A DNA stretch of 64,000 nt from Neomicrococcus aestuarii. GTDB lineage: Bacteria; Actinomycetota; Actinomycetes; Actinomycetales; Micrococcaceae. Position 1 is the first letter of the stretch. Each line of letters starts with the position of its first letter. The stretch covers positions 2,542,001-2,606,000 of the forward strand of contig NZ_JACHDR010000001.1 in assembly GCF_014201135.1 (NCBI RefSeq), read 5' to 3'. Below, piece by piece: positions 36,127 through 44,452 of this stretch. The translations under genes and the position numbers were made by a program. The notes below the pieces were generated by a model that saw only the letters and a program-made list of their open reading frames with translations, ran no database searches and was not told the origin of the DNA.

Positions 36127-37180
36127 GCTACGAGCAAGTGTTCACGGGCAGATGCCGGGAACGGACCCGGTTGAGAACGCAAAGGTCGTGCTCGGGGAGC
36201 TAGTTCATCCTCATTTACCAGCCGTGTTTGAGCTGCCTGATCGTGGGCGCACCTCTGACACACTGGGCCGAAGCGTTTCTGTACTTGAAGGAATCTTCGC
36301 CGATATTCAGCCTTACGGTTGGCGCGTCACGGACGCCCCGGGCAAGGATGTTCGAAGCGCCGTTTCGGCTCGAACCTCGGATCTGGGAATCATGGCCGAC
36401 GTGATCGGTGAGACCCAGAACCAGCCTGAGACTCTCGTGCTCCCGTTCTTGGGGCCGTTGAGTCTCGCCTCGAGCCTGCACTTGCACTTCGGCGAAAAGG
36501 TCATTTCCGACTCGGGCGCGCGCCGCGATATTGCGCAATCGCTCGCGGTCGGAATTTCTGAATGGGTACGCACCGTTCGCCGCGCTACCGGGGTGAGCAG
36601 CGTCGTCGTGCTGGTTTCAGAACCCCACGCAGACGCCGCACTTTCCGGACAGATCAAGACGATCAGCGGTTACCGGACACTTCGTGCCGTGGATCGCGCC
36701 GAGGCCCTGGCTACATGGACAAATTTCGTGAGCGTTATTAAGGACGACGACGCAGCTTCCGTCGTTCTGAACCTTTCGGACACGTCCGGTGCCGTTGGGC
36801 GGGCGCATGCCGAGACGTTGGGCCGATTCGCTAGCATCGGAGCCGACGGCTGGTATGTCGATGCCCTCAAACACCGACCTGACATGGGTGTGTGGGAAGG
36901 CGTCGCAGAACTTATTGAGGCTGATAAGTCGGTCTGGTTGGGGGCGCTTGATGTGTCGCGATCCGGGCTGGCAGTTCACGATCGCGAGCCCGTGACCCAG
37001 ATCTTTGAGAGCATCTCTCAACCATGGCGGAACGTGGGCTTGTCCTTCGACCAGTTCCACCAGACCGTTCTCACACCCACCCAAGGTCTACAGAGTCAAT
37101 CGCCGGCGCACGCTACGCGCACGCTCAGGCGATTGACCGACCTCGTGGACGCAGGGCGTCAGCGCATCGCCGACGCGTAA
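36113..37180 (+). CDS. MetE-like (cobalamin-independent methionine synthase family) protein
   Basis: 355 residues. It matches the small actinobacterial MetE C-terminal-like proteins (Rv3015c type) found near mnmA: an opening like GTDPVENAKVVLGEL, PFLGPLSLASSLHL, and a TIM-barrel pattern. The zinc-binding His/Cys set of true MetE is not evident, so methionine synthesis is doubtful. GGGAG is 5-6 nt before ATG 36113, and overlap with chorismate mutase implies coupling. In mycobacteria ligA follows; here it does not. A long-form repeat copy encodes DDDAAS at about residues 211-216. Confidence 0.7.
   Translation: MPERELRASVHGQMPGTDPVENAKVVLGELVHPHLPAVFELPDRGRTSDTLGRSVSVLEGIFADIQPYGWRVTDAPGKDVRSAVSARTSDLGIMADVIGETQNQPETLVLPFLGPLSLASSLHLHFGEKVISDSGARRDIAQSLAVGISEWVRTVRRATGVSSVVVLVSEPHADAALSGQIKTISGYRTLRAVDRAEALATWTNFVSVIKDDDAASVVLNLSDTSGAVGRAHAETLGRFASIGADGWYVDALKHRPDMGVWEGVAELIEADKSVWLGALDVSRSGLAVHDREPVTQIFESISQPWRNVGLSFDQFHQTVLTPTQGLQSQSPAHATRTLRRLTDLVDAGRQRIADA
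36744..36760 (+). repeat. Dispersed motif, long form ACGACGACGCAGCTTCC
   Basis: Plus-strand 17-bp copy, preceded by AAGG and followed by GTCG, in the MetE-like gene. Confidence 0.75.
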
Positions 37181-38193
37181 GCGCCTGTTCCTGGGATGAA
37201 GGGTTTCTGACCTGTTGCGTCTTCGCTAGCGATCACGTGATCCAAACCTTCGTGGCGAAACCTCAAGTCAATGTATTGCAGGACGTTGATCACGACCAAC
37301 CCCAAACATGGAGCAATGAGTACCGCTCCAACGAGCAGCCCAAGAAGAACTACAAGGAGATACACCGCACCAGAAGTCAGCCCATCACCTACAAGAAGGG
37401 CGATGACGGGGATGAGCGGAATTGCGACAGTTGTCAGCAAGGCACCAAAGATGCCGATGGCTGCCTGCACTCCTACGACGGATAGGAGAGTTGTACCAAG
37501 CACTCTCCAGTAGCGCTTTCGAACAAGCCGCCAAGATCTCTTCAGTGATCGAAAGAGTCCGACTCTCTCCACGGCTGCGGCGGCAGGAGCCACGGCGAAG
37601 TTGACGAAAAAGAACGCCAGACCAATTGCCAACAATAGGCAGATGAAGAACACCGCCAAAACCCACGTCACTGACGGATCGTGCTGATAGACATCTGCGA
37701 TCAGCATCATCAAGAAAATTCCGATTGTGTTGGCCGAGGTGATGAAGAGTAGCAATATTCCGAGGATCCCGAGTTGGAGTGCGATTCCCACGAAGCCGCG
37801 AACGGTCAGTTTGAGTGATTGGCTCAGTGACGTCCTGTGGCCTGCGATGCCGCGTGTGACAGAAATGGAAATGGCGCCAACCGCGTAGGTTGCGAAGATC
37901 AGAGCGATGACAGCGCCGGCCAAGGAATAGAAGTAGAGCGAAGCAGCAACAATTAGACATGAGAAGCTGCCAGCCAAAGACGCAGCAATGTAGACAGACG
38001 GTGAGTAAGCGAATGACTTGAACAATCCGCTCAGGAAGTCGCTGAAGTTGAGGGGCCGCAACGGGACCGAACCTGGTTGTGCGGGAACTGGGATGTATTG
38101 GGTTCCAACGGTCGTTGGGCGAGGCGGTTCGTAGGAATAGTGCGTGGTGTGTGGGCGGTGGGGGTCGATTGGCTCGTTTGGGATGTGAGTCAT
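37159..38193 (-). CDS. Polytopic membrane protein, function unknown
   Basis: 344 residues. A Pro/His/Tyr-rich cytoplasmic N-terminus (about 65 residues) precedes about six hydrophobic helices with Gly/Ala/Leu-rich segments, including LLLFITSANTIGIFLMML and LLVVLLGLLVGAVLIAP. The pattern resembles the glycerophosphodiester phosphodiesterase membrane-domain family, but no catalytic motif is seen. ATG 38193 has GAGAGGAA 7 nt upstream. Its last codons overlap the 3' end of the convergent MetE-like gene by 22 nt. Confidence 0.75.
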   Translation of the reverse strand: MTHIPNEPIDPHRPHTTHYSYEPPRPTTVGTQYIPVPAQPGSVPLRPLNFSDFLSGLFKSFAYSPSVYIAASLAGSFSCLIVAASLYFYSLAGAVIALIFATYAVGAISISVTRGIAGHRTSLSQSLKLTVRGFVGIALQLGILGILLLFITSANTIGIFLMMLIADVYQHDPSVTWVLAVFFICLLLAIGLAFFFVNFAVAPAAAAVERVGLFRSLKRSWRLVRKRYWRVLGTTLLSVVGVQAAIGIFGALLTTVAIPLIPVIALLVGDGLTSGAVYLLVVLLGLLVGAVLIAPCLGLVVINVLQYIDLRFRHEGLDHVIASEDATGQKPFIPGTGAYASAMR

Positions 38194-38334
38194 GATCCGT
38201 TCCTCTCTCGGTAATTTCAGATTAGTGAGAATCACGGTGCTCCGATCATGCCTGTTGATAACTTGGCTTCTATACTGGGAGGGATGCCGCAACAGGGTTC
38301 TGTGCGGGAGAAAATTAACTCTTTGAGGTGAGCA

Positions 38335-39012
38335 ATGAAAGCGCGCGTATTGGTCGTCGATGATGACGAGGCCCTTTCAGAAATGATTGGCATCGTTCTA
38401 CGGAACGATGACTTCGAACCAGTCTTTTGTCATCACGGTGGCGAAGCTCTTGCAGCGTTTCGCGCAAGCAAGCCCGATCTCGTGTTGCTGGACCTGATGC
38501 TCCCTGGCATGGACGGCATCGAGATTTGCCGCCAAATTCGTGCTGAGTCAGACGTTCCCATCGTGATGCTCACCGCGAAGTCGGATACTGCGGATGTGGT
38601 TCGCGGCCTTGAATCCGGTGCCGACGATTACGTTCCGAAGCCGTTCAAGCCAGCCGAGATCGTGGCTCGTGTTCGCGCGCGCTTGCGCGATAACGACACC
38701 CGCATGCCCGAAGTTCTCAAAGTGGCTGACGTGGAGATTGACGTTGCTGGCCACCAAGTGCGCCGCGGTGGCCAGGCGATCCCGCTGACCCCACTGGAGT
38801 TTGAGCTCTTGGTGACGCTGGCTCGCAAGCCGTGGCAAGTCTTCACCCGAGACATGCTTTTGGAAGCCGTCTGGGGTTACCAGCACCCAGCGGATACTCG
38901 CCTTGTCAACGTGCATATTCAGCGCTTGCGCTCCAAGTTGGAAACTGACCCGGATTCGCCTGAGGTAGTGCTCACGGTCCGTGGCGTGGGATACCGGGCC
39001 GGTAAGTCCTGA
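38335..39012 (+). CDS. mtrA: DNA-binding response regulator MtrA
   Basis: 225 residues, OmpR family. Receiver domain with acidic pocket VVDDDEAL and phosphoacceptor Asp in LVLLDLMLPGMDG (about D53), MLTAKSD and DYVPKPF; winged-helix DNA-binding domain at about 130-225 ending VVLTVRGVGYRAG. Very close to MtrA, which controls cell division and cell wall genes in actinobacteria. The neighbours mtrB and lpqB confirm identity. TTGAGGTGAGC lies just upstream of the ATG. Confidence 0.97.
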   Translation: MKARVLVVDDDEALSEMIGIVLRNDDFEPVFCHHGGEALAAFRASKPDLVLLDLMLPGMDGIEICRQIRAESDVPIVMLTAKSDTADVVRGLESGADDYVPKPFKPAEIVARVRARLRDNDTRMPEVLKVADVEIDVAGHQVRRGGQAIPLTPLEFELLVTLARKPWQVFTRDMLLEAVWGYQHPADTRLVNVHIQRLRSKLETDPDSPEVVLTVRGVGYRAGKS

Positions 39013-39203
39013 CCAACTCACTGAGCGATCCATCGTCTGAGGCGGTACCGGCGGCAGACGATTCACGTGATCCCGAGAAGAATCAGGGCTCAACGCTTGC
39101 GCCTTTAGCGAGCACGGAAAAAGCATCACAGCACGCGCCCTCGCAGCGTGGAATAGTCCCGTTTTCCGCGTCTGCCGTTCTCCGAGATCGCGCGCGACGT
39201 CTG

Positions 39204-41000
39204 TTGTTCTTCCGTGGACCGGCCATCACCGCGGAAGAGTCACGTTTCGTATGGCGAAATCCCGGCACGTGGATTCCGGCGTTGCACCAGCGGTGGGCCC
39301 GCTCTATGCAGCTCCGGACCGTGGTGATTACGGTCCTTCTCTCTACGTTGGCGCTGCTGGGAACAGGTGTGTTCTTGTCCCAGCAGATCGCCAGTGGGCT
39401 GTTTCAAGAACGGTTCCGACAGGTTGAGTCCGAAGCCAACAGAGGCCTGAGCCAGGTCAAGAGCACCCTCGAAGCGGTGAGCTCCACTGACCGTACGGGA
39501 ACCGTAGCTTTTGTGCGGGATACTTTGCGCACGCTGGAAGGCGACGGCGCCACCGTCCAACGAGACTTCATCTTGACGCCTTTACCGGGCGAAGGAAACA
39601 TCTACGTTTCGGCCCAAGCTTCCGGTGGCATCACCTCAGCTGTGGTTCCCGAAGAATTGGCCACGGCGGTTCGAGAGAACCAGGGCCAGTATTGGCAATC
39701 CACCGCACTTCCAACCTCGGACGGAGTTTCACCCGGACTCGTTTTCGGTACCAAAGTGGCCCTGCCACCGGGCCGCGAATACGCCTTGTACCTGGTCTAT
39801 GACCTTGAGAGCGTCCAAGAAACTCTGAACTATATCCACCGGATCCTATGGATCGCGGGCGCATTGCTGTTGGTCGTCATTGGTGGAATTGGCTGGTACG
39901 TGACCAGACAGTCCCTTCAACCTGTTGCCCATGCGGCGGCTGTGTCAGAGAAGCTTGCAGCGGGCCAGCTGGAAGAACGAATGGAAGTTCACGGCGCGGA
40001 CGAAGTCGCCCGACTTGCACAGAGCTTCAACCGCATGGCGGATAGCTTGCAAGACCAGATTCAACAGCTCGAAACGCTGTCCCACATGCAACAACGCTTC
40101 GTCTCGGACGTGTCCCACGAGCTGCGCACCCCGCTGACCACTGTCCGCATGGCGGCCGAAGTGCTGCACGACGCTCGTGACGAGTTCGACCCCATCAATC
40201 GTCGCTCCGCCGAACTGCTCTATAACCAAGTGGAGCGCTTCCAAAGTCTGCTCAACGACCTGCTGGAAATCTCGCGATTCGACGCCGGCGTGGTGGATCT
40301 GGACTCGGACAATTGGGACATCAAGCCCATTGTCCAGCGCGCGGTAGACATGGCTCAGATCCACGCGGACCGCATCGGCTCCGAACTGCGCACGCACTAC
40401 CCGCAAGGGCCCATCGTTGCTTCGATGGATCCGCGGCGAATCGAACGCGTGGTCCGCAACCTGGTTCTCAACGCGGTGGAGCACTCGGAAAGCAAGCCCA
40501 TCGACATTTTCATAGGCGAGAACGAACATGCCGTCGCAGTCAGCGTGCGCGACCATGGAATCGGTCTCACCGAAGAAGCGGCTAGCCGCGTCTTTGACCG
40601 CTTCTGGCGGGCGGATCCGGCTCGTGCTCGAACCACAGGCGGTTCCGGTCTGGGTCTTTCGATTGCCACCGAAGATGCGCGCTTGCACGGCGGTCTGCTC
40701 CAGGCTTGGGGACAGGTGGGTGACGGCTCAAACTTCCTGCTGACTTTGCCGAAGTCCAAGGACATGGTGCTGGGGGAGTCTCCTCTGCCACTGATCCCCG
40801 CGGATGCCCCGACTCCGGAAATTGCGCCCCTGATCTCAGATCTTGAAGCCGCGGAAGCCGAGGCTGATCCTGAAACGGAAGCTGCGTCGTCGTCCTTCGA
40901 GGAACCTACCGCCGAGGCCATCCAACACGCTGCGGACACAGCAGCGGAACCACATCCAGTCCAGCAGCTCACCGACCAGGAGGGACGCAGTGAACGGTAG
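39204..41000 (+). CDS. mtrB: Sensor histidine kinase MtrB
   Basis: 598 residues from TTG 39204. Two transmembrane helices (about 35-58 and 214-236) flank an outer sensor domain; then HAMP, the phospho-His in VSDVSHELRTPLTTVRM (about H304), and ATPase boxes NLVLNAVEHSES, VRDHGIGL and GSGLGLSIA. It phosphorylates MtrA. The start is uncertain: the reading frame stays open upstream back to 39006 without ATG, GTG or TTG, and a CTG at 39009 overlapping the mtrA stop could give a 65-residue longer N-terminus. The acidic, Ala/Glu-rich tail contains an antisense copy of the long repeat. It overlaps lpqB by 11 nt. Confidence 0.93.
   Translation: MFFRGPAITAEESRFVWRNPGTWIPALHQRWARSMQLRTVVITVLLSTLALLGTGVFLSQQIASGLFQERFRQVESEANRGLSQVKSTLEAVSSTDRTGTVAFVRDTLRTLEGDGATVQRDFILTPLPGEGNIYVSAQASGGITSAVVPEELATAVRENQGQYWQSTALPTSDGVSPGLVFGTKVALPPGREYALYLVYDLESVQETLNYIHRILWIAGALLLVVIGGIGWYVTRQSLQPVAHAAAVSEKLAAGQLEERMEVHGADEVARLAQSFNRMADSLQDQIQQLETLSHMQQRFVSDVSHELRTPLTTVRMAAEVLHDARDEFDPINRRSAELLYNQVERFQSLLNDLLEISRFDAGVVDLDSDNWDIKPIVQRAVDMAQIHADRIGSELRTHYPQGPIVASMDPRRIERVVRNLVLNAVEHSESKPIDIFIGENEHAVAVSVRDHGIGLTEEAASRVFDRFWRADPARARTTGGSGLGLSIATEDARLHGGLLQAWGQVGDGSNFLLTLPKSKDMVLGESPLPLIPADAPTPEIAPLISDLEAAEAEADPETEAASSSFEEPTAEAIQHAADTAAEPHPVQQLTDQEGRSER
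40877..40893 (-). repeat. Dispersed motif, long form, antisense in mtrB tail
   Basis: The 17-bp ACGACGACGCAGCTTCC lies on the strand opposite to mtrB, so the protein reads Glu-Ala-Ala-Ser-Ser-Ser there. This copy argues against a purely protein-level origin. Confidence 0.75.
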
Positions 41001-42690
41001 ACACATGGTTGCCGCGGTCACCATCGCCGTCATGGCGTTGCTGACCGGCTGCGCTGGAATTCCCACCTCCGGGCCCCTTGGCGTAAGCACCACCGTGCCC
41101 ACGCAAGGACCGGACGGAAGCCTCTCCTTCAGCGCCGCCAGCCCGCGTGACGGCATGACGCCCGAAGAAATCATTGAGGGCTTCTACAAGGCCGGCGTCG
41201 ACACGAACGACGACTACAAAACGGCGCGCGAATACCTCACCACCGAGTTCGCCGGCACCTGGAACCCCGCCGCCAAGGCGACGGTCTATGACGCGGATCC
41301 TGCCGTGGTCTCCAATGTTGAAGAAGGCAGTTACGGGGTGTCGGTGGAAGTGTCCTCCACCGTGGATGATTCCGGAATCCGGGCGGTTCTTCCGGATCGT
41401 TCGTCACAACTGCTGACGTTTCAGCTCACCCAAGTCAACGGCCAATGGCGTATCAGCCAAGCCCCAGATGGCGTGCTCATTGAGGCGGGGAATTTTGAGT
41501 CATTGTTCTCGCCGCACACCCTGTATTTCTACGATTCAACCTTCCAATACGCGGTCCCTGACGTGCGCTGGTTCGCTAACAAGCAGGGCCTCGCAGCAAC
41601 CGTGATCTCCGCGATGCTGGAAGGCGCCGCTCCGCACTTGAACAATGCTGTCTTCAGCGCGTTCCCGCCGGGCGCTACTCTCGCTCAGCCGTCCGTCCCG
41701 GTTGAATCGGGTGAGGCGCGAGTCGATTTTGACGCGACCGTCTTTGCGGACGCTTCCGATCTGCGCCGCAAACACATGCGCCAGCAGCTCGAGCTCACGC
41801 TCTCTTCACTAGATAACGTCAGTTCGGTTGTGATGACGGTGGATCAGCAAGCCGTGGATCTTGGCGCAGCCGACCCTGAGTTCAAGGCGGCCCAAGTCAA
41901 CGCGTCTGTGCCGAACACGCAAATTGCGGTAGCGGATAAGGCTCTGGTGTATTTCCAGGGCAACGGCTATACGGCAATCGGAAACATCCCGGACGTCTCC
42001 GCCTACAACCCGGTGGATCCGGCCATGTCGCCGGTGGGTACGCGCTACGCGTTCTTGTCGGGAGACCGGAAACGACTCGTCACCGTGGACGACGCCGGCA
42101 CGGTGCGAGTGGCTATTACGGGCACGAATTTCACGCAGCCCAGCGTGGATTACTTGGGTTGGACGTGGACCGTCAATCACAACGGCGGGGCGCACGTGAT
42201 CGCAGTGCCCTCCGATACTGCTTTGGACGGCGAAGCCAGAGACATTTCGGCCGAATGGCTAGACGGAGCCGAGGTCACGAGCTTCCGTGTCTCCCGCGAT
42301 GGGGCCCGCGTAGTGGTGGCTGCAACGATCGACGGTGAAGCCGGGATCTACATCGCCGGTTTGATCCGCGATTCTGCAGGCGTGCCCCGCGGCGTGCAGA
42401 CGCCCGTCAAGCTACAGCTCTCGCAGCACCTCACACGGGCGGTCTGGGAGCGCGATGACAGCATCATCGCTTGGAACCCTGACACGGAGGAACCGGTGGC
42501 TCCGGTCCGCGCAACCATCGACGGAAAGAGTGAAGAGTTCTCGCCGCTTCTGGGGCTTACGAATGTTTCGGCGGGTGCCGGCGATCGTCGCAATATCTAC
42601 GCGGAGAACCCGGAGGGCATTTACGTGCGCTCGGGCAACTCGTGGCGCAAGCTCGAGGGCCAAGCTACCGGGCTCGCCTACCCCGGGTAG
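40990..42690 (+). CDS. lpqB: Lipoprotein LpqB
   Basis: 566 residues. A lipoprotein signal with lipobox LLTGC (Cys about 21) anchors it outside the membrane. A GerMN-like region (FYDSTFQYAVPDVRWFAN to EARVDFDATVFAD) is followed by a beta-propeller-like C-terminal domain. LpqB interacts with MtrB and modulates MtrA signalling in mycobacteria. GTG 40990 has AGGAGG 6 nt upstream and overlaps the mtrB stop, so mtrA-mtrB-lpqB is one operon. Confidence 0.95.
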   Translation: MNGRHMVAAVTIAVMALLTGCAGIPTSGPLGVSTTVPTQGPDGSLSFSAASPRDGMTPEEIIEGFYKAGVDTNDDYKTAREYLTTEFAGTWNPAAKATVYDADPAVVSNVEEGSYGVSVEVSSTVDDSGIRAVLPDRSSQLLTFQLTQVNGQWRISQAPDGVLIEAGNFESLFSPHTLYFYDSTFQYAVPDVRWFANKQGLAATVISAMLEGAAPHLNNAVFSAFPPGATLAQPSVPVESGEARVDFDATVFADASDLRRKHMRQQLELTLSSLDNVSSVVMTVDQQAVDLGAADPEFKAAQVNASVPNTQIAVADKALVYFQGNGYTAIGNIPDVSAYNPVDPAMSPVGTRYAFLSGDRKRLVTVDDAGTVRVAITGTNFTQPSVDYLGWTWTVNHNGGAHVIAVPSDTALDGEARDISAEWLDGAEVTSFRVSRDGARVVVAATIDGEAGIYIAGLIRDSAGVPRGVQTPVKLQLSQHLTRAVWERDDSIIAWNPDTEEPVAPVRATIDGKSEEFSPLLGLTNVSAGAGDRRNIYAENPEGIYVRSGNSWRKLEGQATGLAYPG

Positions 42691-42748
42691 GGATTCACCC
42701 ACAGTTCCGCTGGCGCTGCCGTTGAGTGGGGGTTCATCCACAACAAAG

Positions 42749-42759
42749 TACGACGACGC
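42749..42759 (+). repeat. Dispersed motif, exact 11-mer, intergenic
   Basis: Plus-strand copy in context AAAG(core)TGGCT in the 103-bp gap between lpqB and comF, where no protein is encoded. Confidence 0.7.
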
Positions 42760-42793
42760 TGGCTTGCGTTCCTCACCTCGGCACACTGTGGGT

Positions 42794-43567
42794 ATGGAAC
42801 TTGAGTGGGCATGGCGCTGGTTGGATCGCGCTCGCAGGTGGGGATGGCTTCAGCACATGTTGCGGGCCATCGCCGATCTGACGTGGGTCTTCCTACCCTC
42901 CGATTGCGTCGCCTGCGGGGCACACGATGCGATCCTGTGCCGGGGGTGCACGCGCGAATTGCACCGCTCTACCGCACATCCATTTCGCGCTGAGGAAGCC
43001 GCAGAAGCGCTACCGCTAGACCTTGAAACCTTCAGTGTGCTTCCAGTCTGGGCGGCCGGTCTTTATAAGGGTCACGTCTCAGCAAGCATCTTGGCGTTCA
43101 AGAACCATGAACGGTATTCGCTGCGAAAAGAGCTAGGGCGAGTGCTGGCCAGATCCCTGCGAGAAGCCATCGAGGGGGTCGGGCTCGATCCTGGCGAACG
43201 GCTCTTGATAGTTCCGGTGCCCGCGAGTGCAGCGAGTGTTCGCAAACGTGGCTATAGGCCCGTCAACGTCTTACTGGACGTTGCCATGCGGAACTTTCGA
43301 AGCAGCGAGCAGGTGGAGGCGGCGCAACTGTTGCGGGTGAGCTCGTCAAGGACGAGCTCGCACCAAGGCGCCGGGGCCAGAGATCGTCGTTCGCGGCGCG
43401 GCACTATGACGGTGGTTTTGGCGAGTCCGCCAAAATGCAAAGTGCTCATAGTTGATGACGTCTTAACGACCGGCTCAACGGTAGCTCGAGCGCACCTAGC
43501 ATTGGCCGACGCTGGCTATGACGTGTGCGGAGCGGTAGTTCTAGCAGCCACTCAAAGTCCTAGGTGA
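42794..43567 (+). CDS. ComF family phosphoribosyltransferase-like protein
   Basis: 257 residues. An N-terminal zinc finger (DCVACG then CRGC, about residues 37-53) precedes a PRTase fold with IVPVPASAASVRKRGYRPVN and the PRPP loop VLIVDDVLTTGSTVARA (about 217-233). ComF proteins assist uptake of transforming DNA in competent bacteria; many non-competent actinobacteria also carry one, so competence cannot be concluded. ATG 42794 is chosen because it directly precedes the conserved region; the ribosome-binding site is weak. Confidence 0.88.
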   Translation: MELEWAWRWLDRARRWGWLQHMLRAIADLTWVFLPSDCVACGAHDAILCRGCTRELHRSTAHPFRAEEAAEALPLDLETFSVLPVWAAGLYKGHVSASILAFKNHERYSLRKELGRVLARSLREAIEGVGLDPGERLLIVPVPASAASVRKRGYRPVNVLLDVAMRNFRSSEQVEAAQLLRVSSSRTSSHQGAGARDRRSRRGTMTVVLASPPKCKVLIVDDVLTTGSTVARAHLALADAGYDVCGAVVLAATQSPR

Positions 43568-43691
43568 CTAGGTGAAACAAGTGTGCTTTCTGGAAATTTC
43601 AGATTAATTCTCGAGAAAGCTTCGCTTAACGGTAAAAGCAGACTACGGTGAAGTATGGGCACCCAGAAACGGGAATAAACACCCCCATCTT

Positions 43692-43722
43692 CAGCGGCTT
43701 CAAGGGCAACTTGGTGCCGCTG
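43692..43722 (+). promoter_or_regulatory. Hairpin in hpf 5' leader
   Basis: CAGCGGC (43692-43698) pairs with GCCGCTG (43716-43722), and inside it CAAG pairs with CTTG around the loop GGCAA. The structure ends 20 nt before the Shine-Dalgarno of hpf. No known riboswitch is matched. Confidence 0.4.
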
Positions 43723-43753
43723 TTGTGTCACCCGAACTCCCAAGGAGGACACC

Positions 43754-44449
43754 GTGGAGATGAACATCAGCGCAAGGAACGGCGCCGTATCGGACCGATT
43801 CCGCGAGTACGCTACCGAGAAGATCGAGAAGGTCTCACAGCTGGCCAAGAAGGTTCAGCGACTCGACCTGAAGGTCACCAATCAACCGCATGCGCGCAAT
43901 GCCGACAATCAGGTCAGTGTTGAAATCGCCGTGGTGGGTTCCGGACCCGCAATTCGCGCTGAAGCTCACGCCGCAGATAAGTTCGCGGCCTTTGATCTCG
44001 CCTTTGGAAAGCTGCTTGAACAGCTACGAAGGGCTAGAGATCGACGCAAGGTTCATCATGGGCGCCATGCTCCCGTGGCAGTTCACGAGGCCACGGCCTC
44101 GCTCCCACCAGCGGCCACCAACGTGACTTTGGCTGATGCACTTTTGAGCGCCGAACCTACCGCTGAATCTCAGCATTCAGAAGACTTCGAAGCCCTCACG
44201 GAAAGCCCCGTGGAAATTCGTCGTAAAGTATTCCCCGCGGATGAAATGACTGCCGACGACGCTGTTGACCGCATGGAATTGGTGGGACACCCCTTCTACC
44301 TGTACATCGACAAGGAAACCGGTTGCCACTCGGTGGTGTACCGTCGACGCGGTTGGTCCTACGGCATCATTTCCCTCGAGAATGGCAGCGAACCTGTTGA
44401 AGGCGCGCGCTCCTACCGAGACACCGTGCATGCACCCGAAGAGAGCTAA
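43754..44449 (+). CDS. hpf: Long-form ribosome hibernation promoting factor
   Basis: 231 residues. The N-terminal S30AE/YfiA domain (about 1-105, MNISARNGAVSDRFREYATEKIEKV) binds the 30S decoding site, and a linker leads to the C-terminal dimerisation domain (DRMELVGHPFYLYIDKETG to YRRRGWSYGIISL). Long HPF forms 100S ribosome dimers in stationary phase. GTG 43754 lies 5 nt after AAGGAGG, an excellent site. Its leader carries a hairpin, and the stop is followed within 22 nt by a very strong hairpin. Confidence 0.95.
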   Translation: MEMNISARNGAVSDRFREYATEKIEKVSQLAKKVQRLDLKVTNQPHARNADNQVSVEIAVVGSGPAIRAEAHAADKFAAFDLAFGKLLEQLRRARDRRKVHHGRHAPVAVHEATASLPPAATNVTLADALLSAEPTAESQHSEDFEALTESPVEIRRKVFPADEMTADDAVDRMELVGHPFYLYIDKETGCHSVVYRRRGWSYGIISLENGSEPVEGARSYRDTVHAPEES

Positions 44450-44452
44450 GTT

